This document shows, piece by piece, positions 54,229 to 63,832 of a DNA stretch of 64,000 nucleotides. Position 1 is the first letter of the stretch. Every line of letters begins with the position of its first letter. The DNA is from Alphaproteobacteria bacterium (GTDB lineage Bacteria > Pseudomonadota > Alphaproteobacteria > Micavibrionales > Micavibrionaceae), in NCBI GenBank assembly GCA_009995045.1, contig JAACQG010000008.1, positions 225 to 64,224 of the forward strand, in the 5' to 3' direction. The position numbers and the translations under genes are program-made. A model generated the notes under the pieces. The model was not told the DNA's origin and did no database searches. It saw nothing but the letters and a program-made list of their open reading frames with translations.

Positions 54229-54612
54229 ATGCCCGAGCAATTTTTACGTAAAAAGAGATTTTTGATTGTCGATGATGATCAATCGACTGTTGATATTGTT
54301 AGAGAGGTTCTCAATCATAATGGCGCATATTGTGCGGGTGTTATTGATTCAGGACAGGTGATGTCGCTGTTGTTAAGTGAGTCGTTTGATGGCGTGATTT
54401 TAGACCGGTATATGCCCGAAATTGATGGGCACGAGCTTCTTCTTCAAATAAAAGATGAGGTAAAGACACGCCATCTTCCTGTGATTATGCTGACAGGTGA
54501 AAAACAGGTTGATGAAATTAGGCAATCTTTGAATCTTGGCGCGTCAGGGTATGTTGTAAAGCCGTTTACGCCGAAAAGCTTTTTATTACAATTGAAAAAA
54601 ATTATTAATTAA
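54229..54612 (+). CDS. Stand-alone CheY-like receiver protein
   Basis: A 127-residue receiver domain with no output domain. The acidic pocket is at about 18-20 (LIVDDDQSTV), the phospho-acceptor Asp lies in GVILDRYMPEIDG, the Thr in IMLTGEK, and the Lys in YVVKPFTPKSF. The ATG abuts the pyrC stop (TAA-ATG). No histidine kinase is near, so its signal is unknown; a diguanylate or motor partner cannot be named. It may be co-transcribed with pyrC. Confidence 0.9.
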   Translation: MPEQFLRKKRFLIVDDDQSTVDIVREVLNHNGAYCAGVIDSGQVMSLLLSESFDGVILDRYMPEIDGHELLLQIKDEVKTRHLPVIMLTGEKQVDEIRQSLNLGASGYVVKPFTPKSFLLQLKKIIN

Positions 54613-54698
54613 GACGTTAAAAAACGCTGCTTTGCCCTTTTGTTTTTGGGGAAGCGGTGGTACATCTATAAAAAACGAATATTGATTGTCTTAACACC

Positions 54699-55070
54699 AT
54701 GGCTTCAAACGCATTTTTACTAAATTATCTCCCTATTTTCTTGTTCATCCTGATTGCGGCTGGCGTGTCTATCGCTATGATTGCTGGCTCCCTTTTGGCT
54801 GGTAAGCAAAATCCCGATAGTGAGAAGTTATCTGCCTATGAATGCGGGTTTGAGCCATTTACCGATGCGCGTAATAAGTTTGATGTGCGATTTTATTTGG
54901 TCTGTTTGTTGTTTATTATCTTCGATCTTGAGATTGCATTTTTGTTCCCTTGGGCTATTTCATTGGGTGAGATCGGGATGTTTGGGTTTTGGTCTATGGT
55001 TACGTTTTTAAGCGTTCTGACTGTTGGTTTTATTTATGAATGGAAAAAGGGTGCTCTTGATTGGGAGTAA
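54699..55070 (+). CDS. nuoA: NADH-quinone oxidoreductase subunit A
   Basis: A small membrane subunit of complex I. The 123 residues have three helices: [40 protein letters not shown] and the final [20 protein letters not shown]. The loop [18 protein letters not shown] (with the conserved Cys) is characteristic. It starts the nuo operon. Confidence 0.97.
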   Translation: MASNAFLLNYLPIFLFILIAAGVSIAMIAGSLLAGKQNPDSEKLSAYECGFEPFTDARNKFDVRFYLVCLLFIIFDLEIAFLFPWAISLGEIGMFGFWSMVTFLSVLTVGFIYEWKKGALDWE

Positions 55071-55079
55071 GGTTTTACA

Positions 55080-55655
55080 ATGGGACATGACAAAACAATC
55101 TTAAATGCACCTGATTACGATCTTCGTACATCTGTGCCAGTGCCCGCGCCGAATGAGCAGGATGTTGTTCCTGCTGCGATTTCAAAGACGTTGGATGAAA
55201 AAGGGTTCTTGTTAACCAATACAGATGCGTTGTTTGATTGGGCGCGTACGGGCTCGCTTTGGCCGATGACATTTGGTTTGGCGTGTTGTGCGGTGGAGAT
55301 GATCCATGCGTATATGTCGCGATATGATCTTGACCGTTTTGGCATTATTCCCCGTCCAAGCCCGCGTCAATCGGATGTTATGATTGTTGCCGGGACATTG
55401 ACCAATAAGATGGCGCCTGCACTTCGTAAGGTTTATGACCAGATGCCTGAGCCGCGTTGGGTTGTTTCTATGGGTTCATGTGCCAATGGTGGTGGGTATT
55501 ATCATTACTCATATTCTGTTGTGCGTGGATGTGATCGTATTGTTCCTGTTGATATTTATGTTCCCGGGTGTCCGCCAACCGCAGAGGCGCTTGTTTATGG
55601 TTTGCTTCAGCTTCAAAAGAAAATACAAAGAGAGGACACTCGCATTGTTCGTTAA
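55080..55655 (+). CDS. nuoB: NADH-quinone oxidoreductase subunit B
   Basis: It carries iron-sulphur cluster N2, the last cluster before quinone. The 191 residues contain the cluster cysteines in [43 protein letters not shown]. The N-terminal about 40 residues are variable. The protein ends EDTRIVR-stop; the same seven residues plus stop are repeated in another frame 79 bp downstream. It lies 9 bp after nuoA and 86 bp before nuoC, an unusually wide gap for this operon. Confidence 0.97.
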   Translation: MGHDKTILNAPDYDLRTSVPVPAPNEQDVVPAAISKTLDEKGFLLTNTDALFDWARTGSLWPMTFGLACCAVEMIHAYMSRYDLDRFGIIPRPSPRQSDVMIVAGTLTNKMAPALRKVYDQMPEPRWVVSMGSCANGGGYYHYSYSVVRGCDRIVPVDIYVPGCPPTAEALVYGLLQLQKKIQREDTRIVR

Positions 55656-55741
55656 GTCATTGGAGACCGATTTTATGAGTTTACGAACAAACCTTTGGTT
55701 TGCTTCGTGCGAAGACACGCGGATTGTGAGGTAGGGCCGAG
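55656..55741 (+). repeat. nuoB tail duplicate and hairpin before nuoC
   Basis: Positions 55711-55734 encode EDTRIVR-stop, like the true nuoB end (55632-55655), but with different codons at six of eight positions and in another reading frame. Between them are two overlapping hairpins: CAAACC-TTT-GGTTTG (55688-55702) and CTTCG-TG-CGAAG (55703-55714). GTGAGGTAG at the end of the duplicate includes the GAGG that can serve as the nuoC Shine-Dalgarno sequence. Confidence 0.7.
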
Positions 55742-56437
55742 ATGACTGATGCGTTAGAAGATTTAGCGGAATATATTGAAGAAAAAGTTGAAGCGGTCGA
55801 GAGCCATTCGTTTGAACATGGTGAATTGATTTTAAATGCCAAGACAGAGCACATTAAGCGTGTTTTGAATTTCCTGCGTGATGATAAGGAATGCCAGTGC
55901 CAGCTATTGATGGATATTACTGGTGTTGATTATCCAGATCGTATTGATGCGCGGTTTGAGCTTGTTTATCAGCTTTTATCGCTGCGCCATAATCACCGCA
56001 TACGGGTGAAGGTTAAGGCAGATGAAGATACGTTGGTTCCTTCTGTTGTCGCTATTTTTAGTTCTGCGGCGTGGTTTGAGCGTGAGACATGGGACATGTA
56101 CGGGGTTATGTTTGACGGTAACCCAGATCTGCGTCGTATCTTGACCGATTATGGGTTTGAAGGACATCCGCAGCGTAAGGATTTTCCGCTGACGGGGTAT
56201 GTTGAGCTTCGTTATGATGAAGAATTAAAGCGCGTTGTTTATGAGCCTGTTAAATTAACGCAGGATTTCCGCAGTTTTGATTATCTTTCCCCATGGGAAG
56301 GGATGACGGATGTGCAGCGCGCAGAGGCTATGGTTCTGCCTGGTGATGAAAAGGCCGATTTACCGCCTGTTGGTGAAGTTTCACGGCATGCCCCCGCGCA
56401 TGGTTGGAAGAGTTCTAAGAGAGGGGCTTCTAAGTAG
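55742..56437 (+). CDS. nuoC: NADH-quinone oxidoreductase subunit C
   Basis: A peripheral subunit at the quinone-side module of complex I. The 231-residue protein has the 30-kDa subunit signature [20 protein letters not shown] and [19 protein letters not shown], followed by [19 protein letters not shown]. It is a separate gene, not fused to NuoD. The start ATG follows GAGG, which lies inside the duplicate nuoB tail. The stop is directly followed by the nuoD ATG. Confidence 0.96.
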   Translation: MTDALEDLAEYIEEKVEAVESHSFEHGELILNAKTEHIKRVLNFLRDDKECQCQLLMDITGVDYPDRIDARFELVYQLLSLRHNHRIRVKVKADEDTLVPSVVAIFSSAAWFERETWDMYGVMFDGNPDLRRILTDYGFEGHPQRKDFPLTGYVELRYDEELKRVVYEPVKLTQDFRSFDYLSPWEGMTDVQRAEAMVLPGDEKADLPPVGEVSRHAPAHGWKSSKRGASK

Positions 56438-57661
56438 ATGAGCGCAATAGAAAAAACAAAAGCCGGTGAAGCAATCGATATCGGGCAAGAGACTCAGATC
56501 AAGCCTTTTACTATGAATTTTGGCCCTCAGCATCCTGCGGCGCATGGCGTTCTTCGTCTTGTGCTTGAGATGGAAGGTGAGGTTGTTGAGCGTGCGGATC
56601 CGCATATTGGACTTTTGCATCGCGGCACGGAAAAATTGATTGAATATAAGACTTACACGCAGGCTGTTCCGTATTTTGACCGTCTTGATTATGTCGCACC
56701 GATGAACCAAGAACACGCGTTTGCGCTTGCGACGGAGAAATTGCTTGGCATTACACCGCCAAAACGGGCGCAGTATATTCGTGTTTTGTTTTGTGAGCTT
56801 GGTCGTATTCTAAACCATATTCTTAACATCACCACTTTTGCCCTTGATGTCGGTGCGATTACGCCTGCGCTTTGGGGGTTTGAAGAGCGCGAGAAGGGCA
56901 TGGAATTTTACGAGCGTGTATGTGGCGCGCGGCTTCATGCGAATTACTTCCGCCCGGGCGGTGTTGCTTCTGATATGCCTGCGGGGTTGATGGATGACAT
57001 GCTTGAATGGTGTGATGAATTGCCGAAATTCCTTGCCGATCTTGAAGGGCTTTTGACAAATAACCGGATATTCAAACAACGTACTGTTGATATCGGCGCG
57101 GTGAGCAAAGAAGATGCGTTGAATTGGGGCTTTAGCGGTCCGATGTTGCGCGGCAGCGGTGTTGCGTGGGATTTGCGTAAGTCGCAGCCTTATGATTCTT
57201 ATGAAGAGTTCGATTTCGATATTCCGACAGGGACAACGGGCGATTGTTATGCGCGTTACCTTGTGCGCATGGCGGAAATGTATGAGAGCATTAAGATTAT
57301 GCGTCAGGCGATTGAAAAGATGCCTGATGGCCCTGTGAAAGTGAATGATTATAAAATTTCACCGCCGCCGCGTGCGGAGATGAAATCCTCCATGGAGGCG
57401 ATGATTCACCACTTTAAGCTTTATACAGAAGGGTATCACGTACCCGCGGGTGAGACGTACACGGTTGTGGAGGCGCCGAAGGGTGAGTTTGGTGTATATT
57501 TGGTTGCGGATGGAACGAATAAGCCATATCGCTGTCATATTCGCGCGCCGGGTTTTGCGCATTTGGCAGCATTTGATTTTATGAGCAAAGGCCATCAATT
57601 GGCTGATGCGGTTTCGATTATTGGTTCGCTTGATATCGTTTTTGGCGAAATTGACAGGTAA
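56438..57661 (+). CDS. nuoD: NADH-quinone oxidoreductase subunit D
   Basis: The 49-kDa subunit forming part of the quinone site. The 407 residues show [60 protein letters not shown] and [21 protein letters not shown]; it ends DIVFGEIDR. The conserved His pair lies in the first segment. It is full length and abuts nuoC without a gap. Confidence 0.97.
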   Translation: MSAIEKTKAGEAIDIGQETQIKPFTMNFGPQHPAAHGVLRLVLEMEGEVVERADPHIGLLHRGTEKLIEYKTYTQAVPYFDRLDYVAPMNQEHAFALATEKLLGITPPKRAQYIRVLFCELGRILNHILNITTFALDVGAITPALWGFEEREKGMEFYERVCGARLHANYFRPGGVASDMPAGLMDDMLEWCDELPKFLADLEGLLTNNRIFKQRTVDIGAVSKEDALNWGFSGPMLRGSGVAWDLRKSQPYDSYEEFDFDIPTGTTGDCYARYLVRMAEMYESIKIMRQAIEKMPDGPVKVNDYKISPPPRAEMKSSMEAMIHHFKLYTEGYHVPAGETYTVVEAPKGEFGVYLVADGTNKPYRCHIRAPGFAHLAAFDFMSKGHQLADAVSIIGSLDIVFGEIDR

Positions 57662-57670
57662 GTATTAAGA

Positions 57671-58330
57671 ATGAAAAAAGAATTTGATATTGATGCTGAT
57701 TATCAGCCAGACAGCTTTACGTTTACGAAGCCCAATCAAAAGGTCGTCAAAGAGCTTATTGGACGTTATCCAGCGGGGCGTCAGCAATCAGCGGTGATGC
57801 CATTGCTTGATTTGGCGCAGCGACAAGTCGCGGTTGACGGGGCGAAGGCTAGCCCTCCGTATGGTGGATGGATTCCGCGTGCGGCGATGGATCATATTGC
57901 AGAGATTTTGGATATGCCTGCGATGAAGGTGTATGAGGTTGCTTCGTTTTATTCGATGTATAACATGGCGCCAGTCGGAAAATATCTGATCCAGATTTGT
58001 GGAACCTCCCCGTGTTGGCTCTGTGGTTCAGATAATATTACCAAGGTATGTAAAGATAAGCTTGGTGTTGGTATGCATGAGACGACAGAGGATGGTAAAT
58101 TTACCCTCATGGAAGTTGAATGTTTGGGCGCGTGTGTGAATGCGCCTATGGTTCAAATTAATGACGATTATTATGAGGATTTATCCGCAGAAACCATGAG
58201 CGAGATTATTGATTATCTCTCGCAGGACATGAAGCCGAAGATTGGTTCGCAAAAGGGGCGCAAGGCTTCTATGGCTCTGTCTGGGCCAACCACGCTTGAA
58301 GATCTCGCGAAGAAAACGGGAGTGGCTTAG
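57671..58330 (+). CDS. nuoE: NADH-quinone oxidoreductase subunit E
   Basis: The 24-kDa subunit with a 2Fe-2S cluster in the NADH-input module. The 219 residues show cysteines in QICGTSPCWLCGSDN and ECLGACVNAPMVQIND. VYEVASFYSMYNM is the family motif. The C-terminal 40 residues (SQKGRKASMALSGP) are an extension seen in several alphaproteobacteria. The gene lies 9 bp after nuoD and abuts nuoF. Confidence 0.96.
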   Translation: MKKEFDIDADYQPDSFTFTKPNQKVVKELIGRYPAGRQQSAVMPLLDLAQRQVAVDGAKASPPYGGWIPRAAMDHIAEILDMPAMKVYEVASFYSMYNMAPVGKYLIQICGTSPCWLCGSDNITKVCKDKLGVGMHETTEDGKFTLMEVECLGACVNAPMVQINDDYYEDLSAETMSEIIDYLSQDMKPKIGSQKGRKASMALSGPTTLEDLAKKTGVA

Positions 58331-59620
58331 ATGTTGAATGATAAAGACAGAATTTTTACCAATATTTATGGCTGGGAAGATGCGGGGCTTAAGGCTGCGC
58401 AAAAGCGCGGTGATTGGGATAATACCAAGGCGATTCTTAAAAAAGGACGCGAGTGGATTATTGATGAGATGAAGGCGTCTGGCCTTCGTGGTCGCGGTGG
58501 TGCGGGGTTCCCGACGGGTATGAAGTGGAGCTTTATGCCTAAGGAATCTGATGGGCGTCCACATTATTTGGTTGTGAACGCAGATGAATCAGAGCCCGGA
58601 ACATGTAAAGACCGCGACATTTTGCGCCATGAGCCGCATAAATTGCTTGAGGGCTGTTTGATTGCGGGCTTCGCGATGGGCGCACATGTGGCTTATATCT
58701 ATGTTCGCGGCGAATATTACAATGAAAATTCCGCGATGTGGAAAGCAATTGATGAGGCCTATGATAAGGGCTTGCTTGGTAAGAATGCCGCCGGATCGGG
58801 GTGGGATTTTGATATTATTATGCATCGCGGGGCAGGGGCTTATATTTGCGGTGAGGAAACGGCGCTGATCGAATCGATTGAAGGCAAGAAGGGGCAGCCA
58901 CGTAACAAGCCTCCTTTCCCTGCTATGGCCGGTTTGTATTCTTGTCCGACGACGGTGAATAATGTTGAGACGATTGCAGTTGCGCCGACGATTTTGCGTC
59001 GCGGTGGTTCATGGTTTTCCGGGCTTGGTTTGAATGAGAAAAACGCGGGCACTAAATTATTCTGTATTTCGGGGCATGTGAATCAGCCATGTAACGTGGA
59101 AGAAGAGATGGGAATTCCTTTACGGGAATTGATCGACAAGCATTGCGGCGGTGTTCGTGGTGGTTGGGATAATCTGAAGGCTGTGATCCCTGGTGGGTCT
59201 TCAACGCCGATGATGCCGAAATCTGTTTGTGACACGATCAATATGGATTTTGATAGTCTGCGTGAGGTTGGAACGGGTCTTGGGACTGCGGGTATTATTG
59301 TGATGGATCAATCGACAGATGTGATCTATGCGATTGCGCGGCTTTCTATGTTTTACATGCATGAGAGCTGCGGGCAATGTACGCCGTGTCGTGAAGGTAC
59401 GGGATGGTTATGGCGTGTTATGACTCGCATGGTTGCGGGGAATGCTTCAATCGAAGAGATTGACCAGCTTTATGAAGTGACTAAAGAGATCGAGGGGCAT
59501 ACCATTTGTGCGCTTGGCGATGCGGCGGCGTGGCCGGTTCAAGGATTGATCAAGCATTTCCGTCCTGAAATGGAAGAGCGAATCTTGGCGTATCGTAAGG
59601 CGGCGGTTGAGGCGGCTTAG
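58331..59620 (+). CDS. nuoF: NADH-quinone oxidoreductase subunit F
   Basis: The 51-kDa subunit that binds NADH, FMN and one 4Fe-4S cluster. The 429 residues contain [19 protein letters not shown] (FMN/NADH), [20 protein letters not shown], and the cluster cysteines in [16 protein letters not shown] and [16 protein letters not shown]. It is full length. The natural next gene, nuoG, is not adjacent but about 4.2 kb away, beyond three intervening genes. Confidence 0.97.
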   Translation: MLNDKDRIFTNIYGWEDAGLKAAQKRGDWDNTKAILKKGREWIIDEMKASGLRGRGGAGFPTGMKWSFMPKESDGRPHYLVVNADESEPGTCKDRDILRHEPHKLLEGCLIAGFAMGAHVAYIYVRGEYYNENSAMWKAIDEAYDKGLLGKNAAGSGWDFDIIMHRGAGAYICGEETALIESIEGKKGQPRNKPPFPAMAGLYSCPTTVNNVETIAVAPTILRRGGSWFSGLGLNEKNAGTKLFCISGHVNQPCNVEEEMGIPLRELIDKHCGGVRGGWDNLKAVIPGGSSTPMMPKSVCDTINMDFDSLREVGTGLGTAGIIVMDQSTDVIYAIARLSMFYMHESCGQCTPCREGTGWLWRVMTRMVAGNASIEEIDQLYEVTKEIEGHTICALGDAAAWPVQGLIKHFRPEMEERILAYRKAAVEAA

Positions 59621-59621
59621 A

Positions 59622-60029
59622 TTGGCTAAAAATCTTGCAGAGCTAGAAGAAAAAATCAAAAATTCAGCTAAGGCTGTTATTGATGAATTGGGCTTGTCAC
59701 ATCCTCTCAATATCATGGAAGCTTGTTTGATGCACGAATTGGCTAATCAGGGCTTGCGTTGTATTAAGATGAATCTTCCATTTTTCTATAAAGGTCACCG
59801 AATTGAAGGGGTGCGTTTTGATAGCACTTATATTGTTGAAAACGCCCTTATGTTAAGAATATCCGATGCATTTTTAGATGAGGATGCTGTACTCGACGGC
59901 AAGATGAGAGTGGAAGCAGATTTGACTGAATGTGCCATGAATAGAGCACTTATTATTAGCTTCTTTTCTAACGATGATGAGGAATTAATATCTTCAGTTA
60001 ATTTGCATGAAGCTGGTTCATTAAACTAA
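59622..60029 (+). CDS. Degenerate GxxExxY-like small protein
   Basis: A 135-residue protein starting at TTG 59622, one base after the nuoF stop, with GAGG about 9 nt upstream; an earlier in-frame TTG (59607) would overlap nuoF. Its plan (AVIDELGLSHPLNIMEACLM, HELANQGLRCIKMNLPFFYK, GHRIEGVRFDSTYIVENALM) follows the GxxExxY family, but the naming Gly, Glu and Tyr are replaced. That suggests loss of a catalytic role, if any existed. It ends 4 bp inside the end of the convergent purQ. The assignment is by eye. Confidence 0.6.
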   Translation: MAKNLAELEEKIKNSAKAVIDELGLSHPLNIMEACLMHELANQGLRCIKMNLPFFYKGHRIEGVRFDSTYIVENALMLRISDAFLDEDAVLDGKMRVEADLTECAMNRALIISFFSNDDEELISSVNLHEAGSLN

Positions 60030-60844
60030 GCAGCTTGTTTTGATTTTACACCAAAATAAGCGGCGGCATTGGCGAATAACGCCATGCCGTCTGCGGTTTC
60101 GGCAAGGGTTGAGCCAGTGCGTTGTGCCCGATCTTTGATTTCCATGTAATCGTCGCGTTGCCAAGTGAACATGCCGCGTTCGGGGTGGGGCATGATGGCG
60201 AGGACTTTTCCGCTTGGGTCGGTGATGGCGGCTATATCGGCGGCTGAGCCATTTGGGTTGTAGGGGAACTCACCGTTAGCTGGTGCACCGTCTTTTGTGT
60301 AGATTGCGGCGATTTGGTTGTTATCTTGCAATATCTTCAGAGTGTCATCATCCATCATGAAGCGTCCTTCGCCGTGGGCGACGGGGATGTGCATGGTTTC
60401 GATGCCTTTGAGCCATGGGGATTTGTTTGTGATTTTTAGGTCAATCCAGCGGCATTGGTAGCGGGCGGTTTCATTATAGGTGACAGCGGTTTTGCGTGTT
60501 CCGTAATCTGATCCTGTGGGCGGTGTGAGCCCAAGATTGGTCAGGATTTGGCAGCCATTGCAGATACCGATGGTCAGCGTATCTCGTTCCACGAAACTGC
60601 GAAGCTCATCCATGAGGGCGAGTTTTAGTTTCTGCGCATACGCATTGCCTGCGCCGGTGTCATCGCCGTATGAGAAGCCGCCGGGGATAGCGAGGATTTG
60701 CGCGCTTTCTAGCTCTTTCGGGGTTTCGATGAGGTCGTTGATATGGATGATTTTTCCATCAATGCCATTATATTCAAGCGCGTGGAGGGTTTCCTCTTCG
60801 CAGTTCAATCCATATCCGGCTAATATTAGGGCTTTTGCAGTCAT
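60026..60844 (-). CDS. purQ: Phosphoribosylformylglycinamidine synthase, glutaminase subunit PurQ (long type)
   Basis: It supplies ammonia from glutamine for FGAM synthesis in purine biosynthesis. The 272 residues show GFSYGDDTGAGNAYA, the catalytic Cys in IGICNGCQIL, His/Glu in MPHPERGMFTW. At 272 residues it is longer than the usual PurQ of about 225. Its start LILAGYGLNCEEETLHALEY also differs from the classic GSNCD form. It is encoded 2 bp downstream of purL, in the same operon. This form is typical of Deltaproteobacteria-like and other lineages rather than alphaproteobacteria (recalled). Confidence 0.93.
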   Translation of the reverse strand: MTAKALILAGYGLNCEEETLHALEYNGIDGKIIHINDLIETPKELESAQILAIPGGFSYGDDTGAGNAYAQKLKLALMDELRSFVERDTLTIGICNGCQILTNLGLTPPTGSDYGTRKTAVTYNETARYQCRWIDLKITNKSPWLKGIETMHIPVAHGEGRFMMDDDTLKILQDNNQIAAIYTKDGAPANGEFPYNPNGSAADIAAITDPSGKVLAIMPHPERGMFTWQRDDYMEIKDRAQRTGSTLAETADGMALFANAAAYFGVKSKQAA

Positions 60845-60846
60845 GT

Positions 60847-63741
60847 TTAATACTCACTTAGCGGTGATTTATACGCTTTTTCTAATGCTTTAATATCGGC
60901 ATCTAACACATTGCGAATGCTTAGTTTATTTGTGTGGGCGATGTGGCCGATTTGGTGGAGGTCTTCGAAGCCTTTGAAGTTCTTTTCGAATTTTTCTTTG
61001 TTTTGTGGTGCAACGGTTACGAGGATACGTCCAGTGGATTCGGAATAAAGTGTCTTGTCTGTGCGAAGGTCGATGTTGCTTAAATCTATATCCATGCCGA
61101 GTTGTCCGGCGATTGCTTTCTTTGCAAGGGCTGCGCCGAGGCCGCCGTGATTGAGGGCATAGGCGGAGGCGATGAGTTTATCGCGGGAAGCGCGCCCATA
61201 GAGTTTATAGAGGCGTAAGGCTTGGTGCGTATCGGTTTCGGGGACGTTGTTGCCCGTGTGTCCGAGATGGTCGTAATATTCACCTGCGCCGCATTCATCT
61301 TTGGTTGCGCCCAATAGATAAACCAAATCACCGACGGCTTTTGGCGCGAGGGAGATGGCGCGGTCGATATTAGGAATGACTCCGATGGATGATGCAAGCA
61401 ATGTTGGTGGTGCAGAAATTTTGACCGCGCTTCCGTCAGCGTTAAAGCCTTTGAAGTCGTTGAACATGCTGTCTTTTCCCGACACGTACGGTGTTTCGTA
61501 TTTGACAGCGACTTCGTAAATTGCTTCGACGGCGCGCTTCAATTGACCCAAGCGTTCAGGTTCATCGGAGGAGCACCAGCAGAAATTATCGAGCAATGCC
61601 AATTGGTTAAGGTCTGCACCTGCGGCGATTGCGTTGCGCACGGCGAGGTCAACTCCCGCGGCGGCCATGGCTCCTGTGTCGATGTCGCTGTATCTTGGGA
61701 AAAGCCCTTGGGAGAGGACAACGCCTTTTTCGGAGGTTAGGACGGGTTTTGTAATGCTGGTTTCAGCGTAAACGCGGCCCGCACCTTGAAGGGGGCCGAG
61801 GACGGCTGTTCCTTGTACGTTGTGGTCATATTGGGTGGAGATGAACTCTTTTGAGCAGATGTTGAGGCGGCCCATCATCTCCATCAATGTTTGTGCGTGG
61901 TCGCTTGGCTCGGCTATATTTGGCTCAGGTTCGCCGCCGCGGGTGAATGTTGTGGTGAGCGGCGTTTCGGGATTGCCGTCATGGAGGAAGTCCATGTCCA
62001 TATCCATGATGGTTTCGCCATTATAGGTGATCTTTGCGCGTTCATCATCGGTGTATGTGCCCACGATAGTAGCCTCAACGCCACGTTTTGCGAAGAGTGC
62101 GATGAGTTTATCTGTGTTTTCAGGCGGGACGGCCATGGTCATGCGTTCTTGTGATTCGCTGATCCAGATTTCCCACGGTGCCATGCCGGGGTATTTAAGC
62201 GGGACGCGTTCAAGCTCGACATGGAAACCGCCGGATTGTTCGGCCATTTCGCCGATTGAGGATGACATGCCGCCTGCGCCGTTATCGGTGATGGCGCTAT
62301 ACCAGCCGAGGTCGCGGATTTCTTTAATGATGGCATCGGACATTTTCTTTTGTGTGATCGGGTCGCCGATTTGGACGGCGGTGGCGGGGGAGCCTTCGTC
62401 GAGTGCGACGGAGGAGAATGTAGCGCCGTGAATACCATCGCGCCCAACGCGTCCGCCTGCGACGACAATTTTATCGCCTGCGTTTGCTTTTTTCTTATGC
62501 CCCGGTTTGCCGTTGATGGTGCGCGGGATGAGGCCGATTGTTCCGACGAAGACCAGGGGTTTTCCAACGAAACGGTCATCGAATGTTACGAATCCTTGTG
62601 GGGTTGGGATTCCGGATTGGTTGCCGCCGCTTTCAACGCCGTCGATCACACCCTTCATGATGGTTTCAGGTGAAAGGATGGGATTGGTGAGGGCTTTGTC
62701 GCGATAATATTCGGGGGATGTGCGTGGATCGGCGAGGCAGAATCCATAGCGGTTTATCACTGGTTTTGCGCCTTGGCCAAAGCCGATGCAGTCGCGGTTT
62801 ACGCCAACGATCCCTGTGATTGCGCCGCCGAATGGGTCGAGGGCGGAGGGGGAATTGTGTGTTTCGACTTTATCGGTTATGAGGTAATTGTCATCAAAGA
62901 TGATCCCGCCCGCGTTGTCGGAAAAGACGGAGACGCAGATGTCATTTTCGCCTTTTGCGGCGCGGATTTCTTTTGTGGCGCGTTTGATAAAGCCTTTATA
63001 GAGTCCGTCTTTTACGTCATCAATGGGGGATGCGAAGATGGTGTGTTTGCAATGTTCTGACCATGTTTGCGCGATTGTTTCTAATTCAATGTCGGTCGCG
63101 GGTTTATCTTGTTTTGCGTAATACTCTTGGATGGCTTTCATATATACCAGAGGGAGGCCGAGCGGGCCGCGGTTTTGGATTCCCTTTTGGCTGATTTCCA
63201 TCAATTGTTCATCAGACAAGCCGTTTAGGTCGACGATATCAGCAGCGGTATTGCCCGTTGTTGATAATGTGACGTGCGGGATGATTGTGTCCATGCCGTC
63301 ATCGGCCTTAAACTCTGCGGCGCTTTTGATGGTGGCGCGTTGGATGAGGCTGTTTGACAGTGTGTTTGCGATATCTTCTATGTCGGATTTATCCAGATTG
63401 CCTTTGATATAATAAAGGCGTGAGGAAAACACATCATTGTCATTGTCTGCCCCTGCTAGCGATAATAATTCAGATGCAGTGTGGCCGATATTGTCGGTGA
63501 CACCAGGGAGAAACCCGATTTCCAAGGCCCAGTCGAAATCATTGGGCGTGGTGTTTGTTTCTTGTGTGACGGGATTGGCGAGGCTTTGCGTGAATGCGTC
63601 GCTTGATGCTTTTGCATGCTCGCTCGTGTAGATATCGGCCACACGGACGGCGGCAGACTTGCCTTTTGCCTTTATGGCTTTTTCCAGTGTTTTTGCGCGT
63701 CCATCGTCAATATGGGCTAGAACTTCGATTCTTGTGGTCAT
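60847..63741 (-). CDS. purL: Phosphoribosylformylglycinamidine synthase PurL with PurS-like N-terminus
   Basis: It catalyses the ATP-dependent FGAR amidotransferase step of purine synthesis. At 964 residues it is longer than the usual about 730-residue PurL; the first about 190 residues look like PurS-like domains (MTTRIEVLAHIDDGRAK, DFDWALEIGFLPGVTDNIGH) fused ahead of the catalytic part. The body shows ETHNSPSALDPFGGAITG, GGRVGRDGIHGATFSS, ITDNGAGGMSSSIGEMAEQ, and VSGKDSMFNDFKGF. No separate purS is present. It is divergent from nuoG, with 91 bp between. Confidence 0.94.
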   Translation of the reverse strand: MTTRIEVLAHIDDGRAKTLEKAIKAKGKSAAVRVADIYTSEHAKASSDAFTQSLANPVTQETNTTPNDFDWALEIGFLPGVTDNIGHTASELLSLAGADNDNDVFSSRLYYIKGNLDKSDIEDIANTLSNSLIQRATIKSAAEFKADDGMDTIIPHVTLSTTGNTAADIVDLNGLSDEQLMEISQKGIQNRGPLGLPLVYMKAIQEYYAKQDKPATDIELETIAQTWSEHCKHTIFASPIDDVKDGLYKGFIKRATKEIRAAKGENDICVSVFSDNAGGIIFDDNYLITDKVETHNSPSALDPFGGAITGIVGVNRDCIGFGQGAKPVINRYGFCLADPRTSPEYYRDKALTNPILSPETIMKGVIDGVESGGNQSGIPTPQGFVTFDDRFVGKPLVFVGTIGLIPRTINGKPGHKKKANAGDKIVVAGGRVGRDGIHGATFSSVALDEGSPATAVQIGDPITQKKMSDAIIKEIRDLGWYSAITDNGAGGMSSSIGEMAEQSGGFHVELERVPLKYPGMAPWEIWISESQERMTMAVPPENTDKLIALFAKRGVEATIVGTYTDDERAKITYNGETIMDMDMDFLHDGNPETPLTTTFTRGGEPEPNIAEPSDHAQTLMEMMGRLNICSKEFISTQYDHNVQGTAVLGPLQGAGRVYAETSITKPVLTSEKGVVLSQGLFPRYSDIDTGAMAAAGVDLAVRNAIAAGADLNQLALLDNFCWCSSDEPERLGQLKRAVEAIYEVAVKYETPYVSGKDSMFNDFKGFNADGSAVKISAPPTLLASSIGVIPNIDRAISLAPKAVGDLVYLLGATKDECGAGEYYDHLGHTGNNVPETDTHQALRLYKLYGRASRDKLIASAYALNHGGLGAALAKKAIAGQLGMDIDLSNIDLRTDKTLYSESTGRILVTVAPQNKEKFEKNFKGFEDLHQIGHIAHTNKLSIRNVLDADIKALEKAYKSPLSEY

Positions 63742-63832
63742 ATACTGTCACTTAAGTGTTGATCTTGCTTGTGAGGCGGATTAAACATTAAACGTCTTAG
63801 GAATTCAATATCCTTAATCAGAGAATATATTT
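63742..63832. promoter_or_regulatory. Divergent purL/nuoG upstream region
   Basis: The 91-bp gap between two divergent starts must hold the purL promoter and a promoter for nuoG and whatever follows, since nuoG is cut off from nuoA-F. No clear -35/-10 pair can be fixed by eye. Confidence 0.4.

Noticed and set aside
55435-55734. Plus-strand open frame of 99 codons overlapping the nuoB end
   Set aside because: Mostly nuoB read in another frame. Only its last eight codons matter, as the duplicated nuoB end reported above.
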